DNA of 64,000 nucleotides from Paenibacillus sp. NEAU-GSW1 (GTDB taxonomy: Bacteria > Bacillota > Bacilli > Paenibacillales > Paenibacillaceae), in contig NZ_WOVL01000012.1 of assembly GCF_009737085.1 (NCBI RefSeq), positions 110,076 to 174,075 of the forward strand, written 5' to 3'. Below, in pieces: positions 36,087-46,269 of this stretch. The position numbers and the translations under genes were made by a program. The number at the start of each line of letters is the position of its first letter. The stretch's first letter is position 1. The notes under the pieces were generated by a model, which was not told where the DNA came from, did not search any database, and saw only the letters and a list, made by a program, of their open reading frames with translations.

Positions 36087-37847
36087 TTACTCCGTCTTGA
36101 ACTTGCCGATTTCGGCGTTCAAGGCGGCTGCGAGGCTGCGCAGCTGGGTCGAGGAGCCTGCGACCTCCTGCATCGAGGCGAGCTGCTCTTCCGATGCGGC
36201 TGCTACGCGCTGCGAATGAATCGAGGAGGACTCGGCGATATGCTCGAGCTGGTCAAGCGAAGCGGCGATTTCTTCGCTGCCCGCCGACATTTGCTCGGAG
36301 GCTGCCGATACTTCCTGCACCTGCTCGGATACTTGGCGAATGGATTCCACGATCGCACGGAACGAATCGCCGGCCTGCTGCGATACGGCTGAGCCGTCGC
36401 GGGCGCCAATAACCGCTTGCTCCATCGAGCGGACCGCTGTGTTGGTGTGGCTGCTAATACCGTTCAGAATGGTGCCGATCTGTTCGGATGATTCTTTCGA
36501 GCGCTCCGCCAGCTTGCGGATTTCATGCGCGACGACGGCGAAGCCGCGGCCATGCTCGCCAGCGCGCGCGGCTTCGATCGAAGCGTTCAGCGCAAGCAGG
36601 TTCGTCTGATTTGCCACATCGCCAATCATAGCGAGGATCGAGCTGATTTGTTCGTTCATTTCTTCCAGCTGCTCCAGCGTCACGACCGTCTCGGATAGGC
36701 TGCTCTCAATCTTTTGCATTTGCTGCACAGTACGGTCGATGACTTCTCCGCCGGATACGGCAAGCTCAGTCGTATCTGCCGCCATTTCCGATACAGCCGA
36801 GGAGGACTCGGCGATCCGCTGAATGCCGATGGTCATTTCCGTCATTGCGCGCTGGCATTCCTGGAAGCTTTGCAGCTGAGTATCCGCTCCGGCTGCCACT
36901 TCTTGAATCGCTTCCGCTACTTCCTGTGTCGCTGAAGCGGTTTGCTCGGCGCTCTCCTGCATTGCGCTCGACGAGCTTGCGACTTCATTGGAGGCGATTC
37001 GCAAATTTCCTGTTAAGTTTCGCAGACTTAGAATCATTTCATTGAATGCAGTCGAGACTTGACCGATTTCATTATGAGTTGTAACCGTAAGAGTCTCCGT
37101 CAAATCGCCTTGCGCTGTGCGTGCCGACAGGACAGCCAGCCGTTTCAGCGGCTGCAATGCCAACCGGACCAGCCAAACGACTAGCAGGAGGGCGATGACG
37201 ATAAACAGAGCTGCAATGCCGATGCTTTTCCACAGCAATGCTTGAAGCCTGTTTTCTACTTCGCCGTAATCGAAATCAACGCCGAACATTGCGACAATTT
37301 TGCCGTCTGCATTCGAGATTGCCGTTAAATAAGTGATCCAAGTGCCGTAATCGTCGGTATATGTATCTAACTGCACGAAGCCGTCGCTTCTTGCGTTGTC
37401 GTAGCCTTCCGCGAACTGAGGCGAGAGCTCGTACATCGTTCCGGTCGTGAAGTTGAGGTCAACCATGCTTTTGTTGCTTTGCATGACAGACAAAAACTTT
37501 TTATCGTCTTTGACGATGAGGTCGGGCATGAAAAGATAGGTGTTTTTCACCATTTCATTCGTATTCATTGCATCCAGCTGCCTGGCGAGAATACTGAACA
37601 CTGCAGGATTGTCTTGCTTGCCGGATGTTAACTGCATATTTGCATTTTCGATAAGATCGAGGTTTGCTTGCGTCTGAACGCTGAAGGTGCGAGTGGAGCG
37701 TTCCATATCTTCGATATAAGCAGCCTTCTGCGCGCCATAGGAAATCCATTCCGTGATGCCGATTATCATGATGAACAGGACGGCGAGTACGAGTGAGCTG
37801 GTTAGGGCAAGGCTTTGATCTTTAAATTTACGGAACAAATGTAACAT
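36087..37847 (-). CDS. methyl-accepting chemotaxis protein
   Basis: This 586-residue receptor has a first membrane span near residues 17-40, an extracytoplasmic double-Cache-like sensor (about 41-200), a second span (about 205-230), a HAMP segment ([26 protein letters not shown]) and a long cytoplasmic signalling coil. The hairpin tip reads [41 protein letters not shown], the CheA/CheW-binding core. ATG 37847 is chosen over 37907 because AAGGAG lies 8 bases before it. The ligand is unknown; double-Cache domains often bind amino or organic acids. Confidence 0.93.
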   Translation of the reverse strand: MLHLFRKFKDQSLALTSSLVLAVLFIMIIGITEWISYGAQKAAYIEDMERSTRTFSVQTQANLDLIENANMQLTSGKQDNPAVFSILARQLDAMNTNEMVKNTYLFMPDLIVKDDKKFLSVMQSNKSMVDLNFTTGTMYELSPQFAEGYDNARSDGFVQLDTYTDDYGTWITYLTAISNADGKIVAMFGVDFDYGEVENRLQALLWKSIGIAALFIVIALLLVVWLVRLALQPLKRLAVLSARTAQGDLTETLTVTTHNEIGQVSTAFNEMILSLRNLTGNLRIASNEVASSSSAMQESAEQTASATQEVAEAIQEVAAGADTQLQSFQECQRAMTEMTIGIQRIAESSSAVSEMAADTTELAVSGGEVIDRTVQQMQKIESSLSETVVTLEQLEEMNEQISSILAMIGDVANQTNLLALNASIEAARAGEHGRGFAVVAHEIRKLAERSKESSEQIGTILNGISSHTNTAVRSMEQAVIGARDGSAVSQQAGDSFRAIVESIRQVSEQVQEVSAASEQMSAGSEEIAASLDQLEHIAESSSIHSQRVAAASEEQLASMQEVAGSSTQLRSLAAALNAEIGKFKTE

Positions 37848-38109
37848 GGCAATAACTCCTTGTTTTTGTTTTGGAGCTGTGTTCTCATGCTGTAGTTCTT
37901 GATCCACTGTAACAACAATGTATTAGATAAGTTTTCTAATGGATGTTAGGAATGTATTGGGGTTGCTAACGTATTAACGATCGAATTAGAAAAGTGGAAC
38001 TTTCAGGAAACATTCAGGGAGGGCTCATTCATGACTAAGGCTGTGTTAAGCTTTCGCCGTTAGAATAGAGCATGTACACCGACTAATGCAATGAAAGGCG
38101 GGATTTACG

Positions 38110-39021
38110 TTGAAGAAAAGAACGGCTTGGGTTGCAAGCACATTGGCTGTTTTATTGGCGCTTGGAGGCGGAGTTGGGGCTGGTTATGCGAATGCGGAGA
38201 CAGCGGCGGCGCCTGATAAAAGCGCGGCTGCAGCGGAGCGAGGTCAGGGCGGCAAGCATCTTAACGACCGAAAAGGCGGCTTCTCGGCTTTTGGCAAGCT
38301 GCAGGACGAGATTGCGTCGTATCTTGGTCTTGAGCTGACCGAGCTGCATGCGCAGCTACAGGAAGCGACACTGGCGGAGGTTGCTCTTGCAAACGGCGTC
38401 AGTCGTGAAAATATGAGAGCCAAGCTGGTCGAGCTCATTGAGGCGGAGCGGGCCGAGCATGCATCCAAAGCAGCTGCAAACGATGAAGCGACAGATGCGA
38501 CGGATACAACTGCTACAGGCAGCACAGATAAAAAAATCCAGCCGCTGGACAGCGGGGCGCTGGCCGATAAGCTGCTGGATGCGAAGGGCGGCTTTGCCGG
38601 CAAAGGGCTAAATGGAAGCGGAGACGGCCGCCATGGCGGAGGCTTTGGCCATTTCGGCAATAGCGAAGTGTTGACAGAGCTGCTTGGTTTAACGGCAGAA
38701 GAGCTCCAAGCCGCGATAAAAGAAGGCAAGACGCTCGCTGCGATTGCCGCGGAACAAGGCGTTGATGTGCAAAAGGTGATCGATTTGCTTGTTAGCGAAG
38801 AGACGAAGCGGCTCGATCAGGCGCTGGCTGACGGCAAAATTACGCAAGCCCAGTATGACGAGAAAAAAGCTGCTCTAACCGAGCAGGCGACAAAACGAGT
38901 GAATGAAACGAAGCCGGCCGGCGAACCGGGCGGACGCGGCAAGCATGGCGGCTTTGGCGGATGCGCGGATAAATCGGCATCTTCGGAAACTGCTGATTCT
39001 GCAGCCGCTGCTGATGCTTAA
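38110..39021 (+). CDS. secreted protein with paired helical repeats, 303 residues
   Basis: A signal peptide (about 1-30, ending at ANA) precedes a Gly-, Ala- and Lys-rich protein. Two related segments can be aligned: LGLELTELHAQLQEATLAEVALANGV near 74-99 and LGLTAEELQAAIKEGKTLAAIAAEQGV near 192-218. Both resemble the small helical repeat seen in Paenibacillus surface proteins with 'LGL...EL...L..G.TLAEIA...GV' signatures. His/Gly-rich linkers (GDGRHGGGFGHFG; GKHGGFGGC) separate them, and one lone cysteine lies near the end. The start is TTG 38110. The function is unknown. A strong bidirectional terminator follows. Confidence 0.8.
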   Translation: MKKRTAWVASTLAVLLALGGGVGAGYANAETAAAPDKSAAAAERGQGGKHLNDRKGGFSAFGKLQDEIASYLGLELTELHAQLQEATLAEVALANGVSRENMRAKLVELIEAERAEHASKAAANDEATDATDTTATGSTDKKIQPLDSGALADKLLDAKGGFAGKGLNGSGDGRHGGGFGHFGNSEVLTELLGLTAEELQAAIKEGKTLAAIAAEQGVDVQKVIDLLVSEETKRLDQALADGKITQAQYDEKKAALTEQATKRVNETKPAGEPGGRGKHGGFGGCADKSASSETADSAAAADA

Positions 39022-39036
39022 ATTATAGAACCTAAT

Positions 39037-39086
39037 AAAGAAGCCGTTAGGCGGTATCGCGATTGATACTGCCTGACGGCTTCTTT
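39037..39086. terminator. bidirectional terminator
   Basis: AAAGAAGCCGT (39037-39047) pairs with ACGGCTTCTTT (39076-39086), and inner AGGC/GCCT and GTATC/GATAC extend the stem. It lies in the 78-bp gap between convergent genes. Confidence 0.88.
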
Positions 39087-39099
39087 CGTATATGCAAGT

Positions 39100-39663
39100 T
39101 TAAGCTTTCAGAACATCATGATCGACATAGCGCTCGCCGTTCAGCTCGCTAATGATATTGATGGCTGCTTTCGCGCCGTCTCCTGCCGTGATAACGGCAT
39201 GAACGCTGACGCCGGCAACGGTGCCCGCTGCCCAAACACCTTCTATGCTCGTTCGTCCGGCTGCGTTGACATCGACGATGGTCTTGATGCGCGGCTCCGT
39301 GCCCGGTTTCGTCTGCACGCCGATATGCTCGGCGAGATCAGCGAGCGCTCCTGTAGCAAGCAGCACATGCTTCGCTTCATAGATGCCTTGATCGGTTACG
39401 ACCGATAAGCCGCCTTCGATGCGGGATACGTTTTGCACCGTTTCCTCTTTCATTTCCGCGCCAAGCCGAACGGCTTGCTGTTTGCCTGTATCGACAAGAT
39501 CGGGACCGCCGATTTCGGTAATGCCGTAGTAGTTTTCAAACCATGCGCGCTTCGTCATCCCTTTGCCGTTATCGAATACGAGCGTTTTCTTGCCTGCTTT
39601 TGCGGTGAAAATAGCTGCGCTTGCGCCGGCCGGACCTGCGCCGATAATGACGATATCATACAT
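39100..39663 (-). CDS. short thioredoxin-reductase-like flavoprotein
   Basis: This 187-residue protein keeps only the FAD domain of the class II pyridine nucleotide-disulphide family. It has GAGPAGASAAIFTAKAG at the N terminus and GVWAAGTVAGVSVHAVITAGDGAKAAINI at the C terminus, the FAD-binding pair. The NADPH-binding domain and the CxxC redox site of thioredoxin reductase are missing. The two halves join smoothly, so it looks like a compact family member rather than a broken gene. Its electron partner is unknown. It is divergent from marR across about 210 bp. Confidence 0.85.
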   Translation of the reverse strand: MYDIVIIGAGPAGASAAIFTAKAGKKTLVFDNGKGMTKRAWFENYYGITEIGGPDLVDTGKQQAVRLGAEMKEETVQNVSRIEGGLSVVTDQGIYEAKHVLLATGALADLAEHIGVQTKPGTEPRIKTIVDVNAAGRTSIEGVWAAGTVAGVSVHAVITAGDGAKAAINIISELNGERYVDHDVLKA

Positions 39664-39744
39664 GCTCCCAAACCTCCATTAATCGAATAGGCGTTTCTAT
39701 TTCATTATAGTCGGTTTATTCACCATATTTTCACAATTTATACG

Positions 39745-39796
39745 TTGACGGGAAGGGCTGTCTTCCTATATAGTTCAATAAGTGAATAGTTCATCT
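39745..39796 (+). promoter_or_regulatory. marR promoter with likely MarR operator
   Basis: TTGACG (39745-39750), 18 bases, TATAGT (39769-39774). Overlapping the -10 is ATAGTTCA-ATAAG-TGAATAGTTCA, with the dyad TTCA-N5-TGAA and a direct repeat of ATAGTTCA. Self-repression by MarR is inferred. Confidence 0.6.
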
Positions 39797-39831
39797 ATAA
39801 AACTAATTGACAGCAAGAACGTAAGCGGTGT

Positions 39832-39868
39832 GAGTTTGAGCTCCGCTCAAACTCCTGATGCAAGGAGG
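39832..39868 (+). promoter_or_regulatory. 5' leader with two competing hairpins
   Basis: GAGTTTGAGC (39832-39841) pairs perfectly with GCTCAAACTC (39845-39854). CTCCT (39852-39856) pairs with AGGAG (39863-39867), which is the marR ribosome binding site. The two stems share CTC and exclude each other. A related leader precedes perR at 60510-60563. Confidence 0.55.
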
Positions 39869-39876
39869 AAGCAACA

Positions 39877-40347
39877 ATGACAACAATGGACGACCACTGT
39901 TTACAGCAGATTATCCAACGCTATGAGAAGGCTAATTTCACGGTTAATCGCAGATTGAATGCGATGATTCGAGATTTGATGCCGGAGGGTTTGACGGTCG
40001 ACCAATTCGGAACGATACGGTATTTGCGCGGCGCAGGGGTCTGCACGTCTTCGGAGCTTGCGGACATATTTTGCGTTGGCAAAAGCTCGATAACTGCGAT
40101 TATATCGCGGTTGTTCGATAAACAGCTGATTGAGCGAATCCCGGATGAGAAGGACCGGCGCGTCACCCTGCTGCGGTTGACAGAGGAAGGAGAACGGGTT
40201 TCGGATTTGGTCGAGAAAGAGATCGAGAAGATGATCGCCTGCTTCATGAATCATTTCAGCCTAGAAGAATGTATGGCGTTTATCAACACCTTCGAGAAGC
40301 TGGCGGAGGTTATGACAGAGCAAGCCAAAGAGACAGACAGGAGCTGA
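39877..40347 (+). CDS. MarR family regulator (YdgG-like)
   Basis: This 156-residue winged-helix dimer should repress itself and the MMPL exporter that starts 7 bp after its stop. The MarR core is visible: SSELADIFCVGKSSITAIISRLFDKQLIERIPDEKDRRVTLLRLTEEG (about 52-100), including the wing signature DEKDRR. In Bacillus subtilis, ydgG (MarR) and ydgH (MMPL exporter) have the same order. The inducer is unknown. Confidence 0.92.
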   Translation: MTTMDDHCLQQIIQRYEKANFTVNRRLNAMIRDLMPEGLTVDQFGTIRYLRGAGVCTSSELADIFCVGKSSITAIISRLFDKQLIERIPDEKDRRVTLLRLTEEGERVSDLVEKEIEKMIACFMNHFSLEECMAFINTFEKLAEVMTEQAKETDRS

Positions 40348-40354
40348 GGAGAGA

Positions 40355-43300
40355 GTGAAAACCGTACTGAAGTTAAGATGGGTGCTGCTCGTCGCGTGGG
40401 TAGCGGTAGCGGCAGGATTGATGTTAAGCGCACCGGATATGCAACAGCTTGTACGCGATAAAGGGCAAATTAATGTGCCAGACGGCTACTCGTCGACGAA
40501 TGCGAAGGAGCTTCTGCAGCAAATGGGCGGCGAAGAGAACGGCGCTGCCACGGTGTTGGTGTTTCATCGCGACAAGAGTCTGACGGATGAAGATTTAACG
40601 GCAATTGAGAAGGGAATACAGACGTTAAAAGATCGCAAGGATGAGCTGCGAATCGTCAGTCTGACGACGCACTTGGATACGGCGGAGCTGAAAAGCCAGA
40701 TGGTATCCGAGGACGGTTCCACGATGCTTGCGCTCGTAAATGTCGATCTGGACGGAGCGGAGCTTGCGGACGTTAGGGATGGGCTGTACGGCGCGCTTGA
40801 GGATGTGTCGGTCGAGCATTATTTTACAGGCAACTGGCTAATTTCCGAGGATGTCGTGCAAAGCTCGCAAGAAGGGCTGGAGAAGACGGAGTTAATTACG
40901 GTTATCTTTATCCTCGTTATTCTGTTTCTTGTATTCCGCTCGGCTGTCGCGCCGATTGTGCCGCTGCTTACGGTCGGCTTCACTTACTTGGTGTCGCAGT
41001 CGATCGTGGCCTATTTGGTGGAGTACATCGACTTTCCGTTATCGAACTTTACGCAAATTTTTCTCGTCGCGGTGTTGTTCGGGATCGGAACGGACTATTG
41101 CATATTGCTGATCAGCCGATTTAAGGAGGAGCTGTCCCATCGCGGCGGCGACATTCAAGAATCGATTCTGGCGACCTACAAAACAGCGGGCAAAACAGTG
41201 CTGTTCTCCGGTCTTGCCGTACTCGTCGGCTTTGCGTCGATCGGCTTCTCGACCTTCGTGCTTTATCGCTCGGCTGTTGCGGTTGCGGTTGGTATCGCGG
41301 TATTGCTTGTCGCGCTGTTTACGATTGTGCCATTCTTCATGGCAGTGCTCGGCCAGAAGCTGTTCTGGCCTTCGAAGGGCTCGCTTGAGCATAAGCCGAG
41401 CGGTCTGTGGGGAGCGGTTGGCAGCTTCTCGCTGAAGCGTCCGCTCTGGGCGCTCGTTATTTTGGCGGTGCTGATCGTACCTTTCCTGACCGCGTATAAA
41501 GGCGCCATTTCGTTCAACTCGCTTGATGAAATCGGCGATAAATACGATTCGGTCAAAGCATTCAATCTGATCGCGGACAATTTCGGCCCAGGCGAGTCGC
41601 TTCCGTCGACTGTCGTTGTGAAGTCGGATGCCGGCTTCGATACGCCTGAAGGCTTGGCTGCATTGGAGCAAGTAAGCCGCGAGCTGTCGAACGTGGAGGG
41701 TGTCAAAAAAGTACGAAGCGCAACCCGCCCGACAGGCGAGGTGCTTGACGACTTCCTCGTAACCGATCAGGTAGGCACGTTGGAAGACGGGATAGGCAAA
41801 AGCGGTGACGGACTGGGTGAAATTGGATCCGGATTGTCCGAGGCCAGCGCGGCTCTTAGCGATAACGCGCCTAAGCTGAATGAAGCGGTGGACGGCGTAG
41901 ATGAACTTGTCGACGGTACGAAACAATTGAAAACCGGCGTCGAGCAGCTTGGAGACGGCTTGAAGCGGATCGAGCAAGGATTGAACGACGGCTCGGCTGG
42001 CGCTAAGGAGCTGAGCAAAGGTCTTGGCGAGGCAAAGAAAAGCGCCGAACAGCTGGCTGCTGCGAGTGAGGAGCTGCTGACAGGTTATGAGCAGGCGGCG
42101 ACAGGTCTCGGACAGTTGAAGCTGGCGTACGGGGCCATTGCCAATGAGCAGAAAAAGCTTGCAGACGGTTTGAAGAGCTTGGGCGACGGACTTGCGGGGC
42201 TTGAGAAAAGCCATCCGGAGTTGACAAAGGATGAGGATTATTTGCAAGCTGTCTCCTCGCTGGAGCAGCTTCAGCTGGGAGCAAGCGGGTTGAGCGATCA
42301 GCTGGTGCAGTTGAATGGGCAGCTCGGTGGAGTTGCTGACGGTTTGACCAAAGCGAATAGCGGGCTGTCGCAGGCGTCCGACGGCCAGTCGCAGCTGGCG
42401 AAAGGGCTGTCGCAGCTGGCGGACGGCATTGGGGAGCTGAAAAAAGGGATCGACCAGGCTGCTGACGGTCAAGGTCAGATCGTTTCAAAGCTTCCGGGCG
42501 TGACGCAAGGCTTCGATGAGCTGGCAAGCGGACAAGAACAATTGCGCTCCGGCTTCGCGGACTTGAACAGCCAGCTTAGCGAGCTTACGGGCGGTCTGGA
42601 TCAAAGCGTTGACGGCTTGACGCAGGTGACGGACGGACTTGCGTCTGCGAAGGGTTACTTGAATGAGCTTTCCTCTGCGTCAAATAAACAAATGACTGGC
42701 TGGTTCATTCCGGAGGAAGCGATTGAAGAGCAGGAGTTCCAACAGGCGCTGGACATCTACCTGTCGGAGGACCGGAAAACGGCGAAGTTTGATGTCGTGT
42801 TCAGCGACAATCCGTACGAACGGGAGACGATGAAGCGGGTTGACGAATTGGAAGCCGCAGTCGGACGCGCGATTAAAGCTACCTCCTTTGCGGAGGCGAC
42901 TTATGCGGTTGGCGGCGTATCGAGCATGAACAACGATTTGAGCAATATTTCGAATGCGGATTACAGCCGCACGGTTGTTTTGATGCTGATCGGCATATCG
43001 CTTATTCTCATCGTGCTGTTCCGCTCGATTGTAATGCCTTTGTATTTGATTGCGTCGCTGCTCGTGACGTTCTATACGTCGATGGCGATTACGGAAGTGA
43101 TTTTCGTAAGGCTGCTGGGCCAGACCGGCCTCAGCTGGGCGGTGCCGTTCTTCGGCTTCGTCATGCTGGTGGCGCTGGGCATTGACTACAGTATTTTCTT
43201 GATGGACCGGTTTAAGGAGTACCGCCATCTGTCGCCTGCGCAGGCGATACTGGAAGCGATGAAAAACATGGGCACCGTCATTATGTCGGCAGCCGTCATT

Positions 43301-43540
43301 CTCGGCGGCACCTTTGCCGCAATGCTGCCTTCGGGCGTGATGTCGCTGCTGCAGATCGCAACGATCGTGCTTTGCGGATTGTTCTTGTATGCGCTCGTCA
43401 TGCTGCCGCTGTTCATTCCGGTCATGGTGCGCATGTTCGGCAAAGCGAACTATTGGCCGTTTATGAGTTCCGACGACGAGCTCGATCCTCCGGCAGTCGG
43501 AGGAAAGGTCCGCGCTTATCCGCGCGACACCACAATTTAA
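40355..43540 (+). CDS. MMPL/RND-family exporter (YdgH-like)
   Basis: This 1061-residue exporter has 12 spans in two bundles, each with an MMPL core (DYCILLISRFKEEL near 240-255; DYSIFLMDRFKEYR near 945-960) whose aspartate is part of the proton relay. Between them lies a large outer loop (about 480-770) of heptad-like repeats rich in 'LxxGxxQLxxGL', probably a long coiled coil projecting toward the wall, as in YhgE/YdgH-type proteins. GTG 40355 follows GAGGAGAG. Substrates may be lipids, lipopeptides or drugs. Coupled to marR. Confidence 0.93.
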   Translation: MKTVLKLRWVLLVAWVAVAAGLMLSAPDMQQLVRDKGQINVPDGYSSTNAKELLQQMGGEENGAATVLVFHRDKSLTDEDLTAIEKGIQTLKDRKDELRIVSLTTHLDTAELKSQMVSEDGSTMLALVNVDLDGAELADVRDGLYGALEDVSVEHYFTGNWLISEDVVQSSQEGLEKTELITVIFILVILFLVFRSAVAPIVPLLTVGFTYLVSQSIVAYLVEYIDFPLSNFTQIFLVAVLFGIGTDYCILLISRFKEELSHRGGDIQESILATYKTAGKTVLFSGLAVLVGFASIGFSTFVLYRSAVAVAVGIAVLLVALFTIVPFFMAVLGQKLFWPSKGSLEHKPSGLWGAVGSFSLKRPLWALVILAVLIVPFLTAYKGAISFNSLDEIGDKYDSVKAFNLIADNFGPGESLPSTVVVKSDAGFDTPEGLAALEQVSRELSNVEGVKKVRSATRPTGEVLDDFLVTDQVGTLEDGIGKSGDGLGEIGSGLSEASAALSDNAPKLNEAVDGVDELVDGTKQLKTGVEQLGDGLKRIEQGLNDGSAGAKELSKGLGEAKKSAEQLAAASEELLTGYEQAATGLGQLKLAYGAIANEQKKLADGLKSLGDGLAGLEKSHPELTKDEDYLQAVSSLEQLQLGASGLSDQLVQLNGQLGGVADGLTKANSGLSQASDGQSQLAKGLSQLADGIGELKKGIDQAADGQGQIVSKLPGVTQGFDELASGQEQLRSGFADLNSQLSELTGGLDQSVDGLTQVTDGLASAKGYLNELSSASNKQMTGWFIPEEAIEEQEFQQALDIYLSEDRKTAKFDVVFSDNPYERETMKRVDELEAAVGRAIKATSFAEATYAVGGVSSMNNDLSNISNADYSRTVVLMLIGISLILIVLFRSIVMPLYLIASLLVTFYTSMAITEVIFVRLLGQTGLSWAVPFFGFVMLVALGIDYSIFLMDRFKEYRHLSPAQAILEAMKNMGTVIMSAAVILGGTFAAMLPSGVMSLLQIATIVLCGLFLYALVMLPLFIPVMVRMFGKANYWPFMSSDDELDPPAVGGKVRAYPRDTTI

Positions 43541-43656
43541 AAGCAAGAGGAAGTATGGAAGCCGCCTGTTATGGGCGGCTTCTTTGCGTTGTTTGCGCAG
43601 GGGCTTGCTGCACGCGGAAAGCTGACGGAAAGCGGGGCTTGCCGTTAGCGGCTCAT

Positions 43657-44495
43657 TAGCGAAGCAGGTTCGCAGAATAGCGCAGCTAATTTCGCTATTT
43701 GTGGGTTTGTGGAGGCGCAGCGAGTAAATAGCGAACCGGATGACGTTAATAGCAAATGATGGTTCTCCACTAACGAAAGTCGGTTCGCTGTTGTGGCAGG
43801 CTGCTCGTTTGAGTAACCAAATAGCGAAACTAGCTTCGCAATAAAGCGAAGCTGGTTCGCAGACAGGTTAGTTGGACGGTGGAGCGAAGCTGGTTCGCAG
43901 ACAGGTTAGTTGGACGATGGAGCGTAGCTGGTTCGCAGACAGGTTAGTTGGACGATGGAGCGAAGCTGGTTCGCAGACAGGTTAGTTTGGGTGGGCGAGC
44001 GAGGTTGGATTGAACGGTTGGTTGGTGGGCGGTAAGTGTATTAGCGAAGCAGGTTCGCAGAATAGCGCAGCTAATTTCGTTGTTTGTGGTTTTGTGGGGG
44101 CGCAGCGAGTAAATAGCGAACCGGATGACGTTAATAGCGAATGATGGTTCTCCACTAACGAAAGTCGGTTCGCTATTGTGGCAGGCTGCTCGTTTGAGTA
44201 ACCAAATAGCGAAACTAGCTTCGTAAAAAAGCGAAGTTGGTTCGCAGACAGGTTAGTTGGTCGGTGGAGCGAAGCTGTTTCGCAGACAGGTAGTTGGACG
44301 GTGGAGCGAAGCTGGTTCGCAGACAGGTTAGTTGGACGATGGAGCGCAGCTGGTTCGCAGACAGGTTAGTTGGACGGTGGAGCGCAGCTGGTTCGCAGAC
44401 AGGTTAGTTGGACGGTGGAGCGCAGCTGGTTCGCAGACAGGTTAGTTGGACGGTGGAGCGAAGCTGCTCGTAGGCAGGTTGGTAGGTTGGCGAGG
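43657..44495. repeat. GCGAA palindrome arrays plus 38-bp tandem repeats
   Basis: Dyads start at 43657, 43678, 43729, 43750, 43771, 43822 and 43844 (21, 51, 21, 21, 51, 22), the same order of intervals as near 35.4 kb. The block recurs from 44041, offset 384 bp. Between and after lie tandem copies of a 38-bp unit built on AGCGAAGCTGGTTCGCAGAC and AGGTTAGTTGGACGGTGG: about four copies at 43855-43990 and six or seven at 44240-44480. No supported gene lies here. Confidence 0.88.
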
Positions 44496-44514
44496 AGTAT
44501 AGCGGTCTGACGCG

Positions 44515-44560
44515 GCCCTCTGCGAACATAGTTCGCAGAGGGCCGTCGGACCGCCGAACC
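44515..44560 (-). terminator. likely terminator of the chromate-transporter operon
   Basis: GGCCCTCTGCGAAC (44514-44527) pairs with GTTCGCAGAGGGCC (44531-44544), a near-perfect 14-bp stem with a 3-base loop just beyond the chrA stop. The T tract is weak, and the arms again contain the GCGAA word of the adjacent array. Confidence 0.5.
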
Positions 44561-44563
44561 GCA

Positions 44564-45139
44564 TTACGCGAATGAATGGGACAGCACGAGTCCGCCATAA
44601 GCGAAGGCTGCGCAAATGACGATAGCTGGGTGGATTTTTTTACGCTCCATCGCCCAGTAGGCGACGGCGGCGATGCCAAGCGATTGCCAGATGCCGGATG
44701 AGTGGACGGAAATGCTGCCCATTTGCCAGGTCAGCAGCACCATCATGATGGCGACGACCGGCTGAACTAGCAGCGTCATGCCTTTGACGATCGGCGACTG
44801 GCGATGCTTCTGCAGCAGCTTGAGCAGGAAGATGAGCGCCACTGCTGAAGGGATGATGGTGGCCGACAATGCAAGCAGCATGCCGAGCAAGCCGTAGGCG
44901 GGACCATAGGCGTCACTGAGCACATCGTATCCGACAAATGCGGCGATTTTAGTTGCGATCGGCCCCGGCAGAGCGTTGCCGAGCGCCAGTATGTTCGAAA
45001 ATTGCGGATCGGTCGTCCAGCCGTAATGCGTGACGATTTCGTTATACATAAGCGGAATCGAGGCGGGGCCCCCGCCGTATCCGAGCACATTGGCGACAAA
45101 AAAACCAATGATGAGTTCAAGCCAATCCGGCATATTCAT
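44564..45139 (-). CDS. chromate transporter, short type (second of pair)
   Basis: This 191-residue membrane protein is a single-domain CHR-family member with about six spans. The family motifs GYGGGPASIPLMYNEIV near residue 21 and [17 protein letters not shown] near 55-71 are clear. Short ChrA proteins work in pairs of inverted topology, and its partner lies directly upstream with a 3-bp gap. The pair probably exports chromate; the true anion is not proven. Confidence 0.9.
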   Translation of the reverse strand: MNMPDWLELIIGFFVANVLGYGGGPASIPLMYNEIVTHYGWTTDPQFSNILALGNALPGPIATKIAAFVGYDVLSDAYGPAYGLLGMLLALSATIIPSAVALIFLLKLLQKHRQSPIVKGMTLLVQPVVAIMMVLLTWQMGSISVHSSGIWQSLGIAAVAYWAMERKKIHPAIVICAAFAYGGLVLSHSFA

Positions 45140-45142
45140 AAG

Positions 45143-45790
45143 CTACTCCTCGCCTCCGTCCGTTTCGCTTATAGGGCGTTTTTTGTTTTTGCGTTGCTTT
45201 AGCCAGCCTATCGCTTTAAAATGAATGGCTCCGTAAGCGAGGAATGAGACGATGACGACAGCGTCTTGAACGTTTACGATCTGCAGCAGCAGAAAGGCAA
45301 CGGCAAACATAACGATGCCGAACGCGACGCCGAGACCCTTAACGGCTCGGCTTGCGAATTCATACGCCATAACGCCAAGCATGACGGCGATGACGGGGAT
45401 GACCGCGGCGATCATGCCCTGCACGGCGGCTGAGCCCTTTAAGGCGTCGACCGCTGACAGCAAGGCGATCATCGCAACTGCAGACGGCATGATGTGCGAG
45501 AGCACAGCAACAACGGCGCCAAGCCAGCCTTGCTTGCGATAGCCGAGATAGGCCGCCATTTTGGTCGCGATGGGTCCGGGCAGCGCATTGGCTAATGCGA
45601 GTATTTCGGCAAAATCATCGTCATTGATCCAGCGGCAGCGGGTGACGGCTTCATAACGGATCAAAGGAATGACGGAAGGACCGCCGCCAAAGCCTAAAAT
45701 GCCGGTTTTCAGCATCGCCCAGCTAAGCTGCCCATAAGCTTTGCCTGCTCCTTCGCCTTCAGGAAGCGGCAGCGGAGGGTGTGCGCTCAT
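45143..45790 (-). CDS. chromate transporter, short type (first of pair)
   Basis: This 215-residue CHR-domain protein has the family motifs [17 protein letters not shown] and [17 protein letters not shown]. Its ATG (45790) overlaps the lrp stop as ATGA, a translational-coupling arrangement, so the longer frame from 45838 is not used. With the next gene it forms the two-subunit transporter. Confidence 0.9.
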   Translation of the reverse strand: MSAHPPLPLPEGEGAGKAYGQLSWAMLKTGILGFGGGPSVIPLIRYEAVTRCRWINDDDFAEILALANALPGPIATKMAAYLGYRKQGWLGAVVAVLSHIMPSAVAMIALLSAVDALKGSAAVQGMIAAVIPVIAVMLGVMAYEFASRAVKGLGVAFGIVMFAVAFLLLQIVNVQDAVVIVSFLAYGAIHFKAIGWLKQRKNKKRPISETDGGEE

Positions 45791-46269
45791 AGCCTCATCC
45801 CCATTCTGCTTTTGTAGCGGTTTATGAGCACTTGGCAATCAACGCTCATAATGCCGGGCAGCGTATACAGCTTTTCCCGCATAAACACTTCCATCTCCTG
45901 ATTGCTCGTGAACAGGCCGTGCATATGCAGCTTGCTCGGGCCGGTCATATGGTACAGGCTGGTGACGGCGGGCTCGGTGGAGAGCTGGTCGGCTACTTCG
46001 TGCAAAAATTTCGGTTCGACTTCCACATTGAAAAAGGCCGATACGGTAATGCCGATTTTCTCCGGATTGATTACGGCGGTAAAACGCTCAATCACGCCTT
46101 CTTCCATTAAGGCGTTGATTCGCGCTTGTACGGCAACTCGCGATAGCCCGATATCTTTTGCCAGTTCGGTGTAAGAAATTCTGCCATTGGCGTGCAGGGC
46201 CAATATAATTTTTCGGTCGATTTCATCAATGTTGGCAGCGGTGAGGGGAGGAGACGGTTTTGGTTGCAT
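45787..46269 (-). CDS. Lrp/AsnC family regulator
   Basis: This 160-residue regulator has an N-terminal helix-turn-helix (about 15-62, [43 protein letters not shown]) and a C-terminal ligand-binding RAM-like domain. It is the first gene of an operon with two chromate-transporter genes and overlaps the next by 4 bp. Some CHR transporters are paired with such regulators. It is divergent from the ggt gene over 238 bp and may act on both. Confidence 0.92.
   Translation of the reverse strand: MQPKPSPPLTAANIDEIDRKIILALHANGRISYTELAKDIGLSRVAVQARINALMEEGVIERFTAVINPEKIGITVSAFFNVEVEPKFLHEVADQLSTEPAVTSLYHMTGPSKLHMHGLFTSNQEMEVFMREKLYTLPGIMSVDCQVLINRYKSRMGMRL

Noticed and set aside
41039..42472. A 477-codon frame on the minus strand inside the MMPL exporter gene
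   Set aside because: It is a shadow of a GC-skewed coding repeat region; composition is rich in Arg/Gln/Leu with no domain, and the plus-strand exporter is certain.
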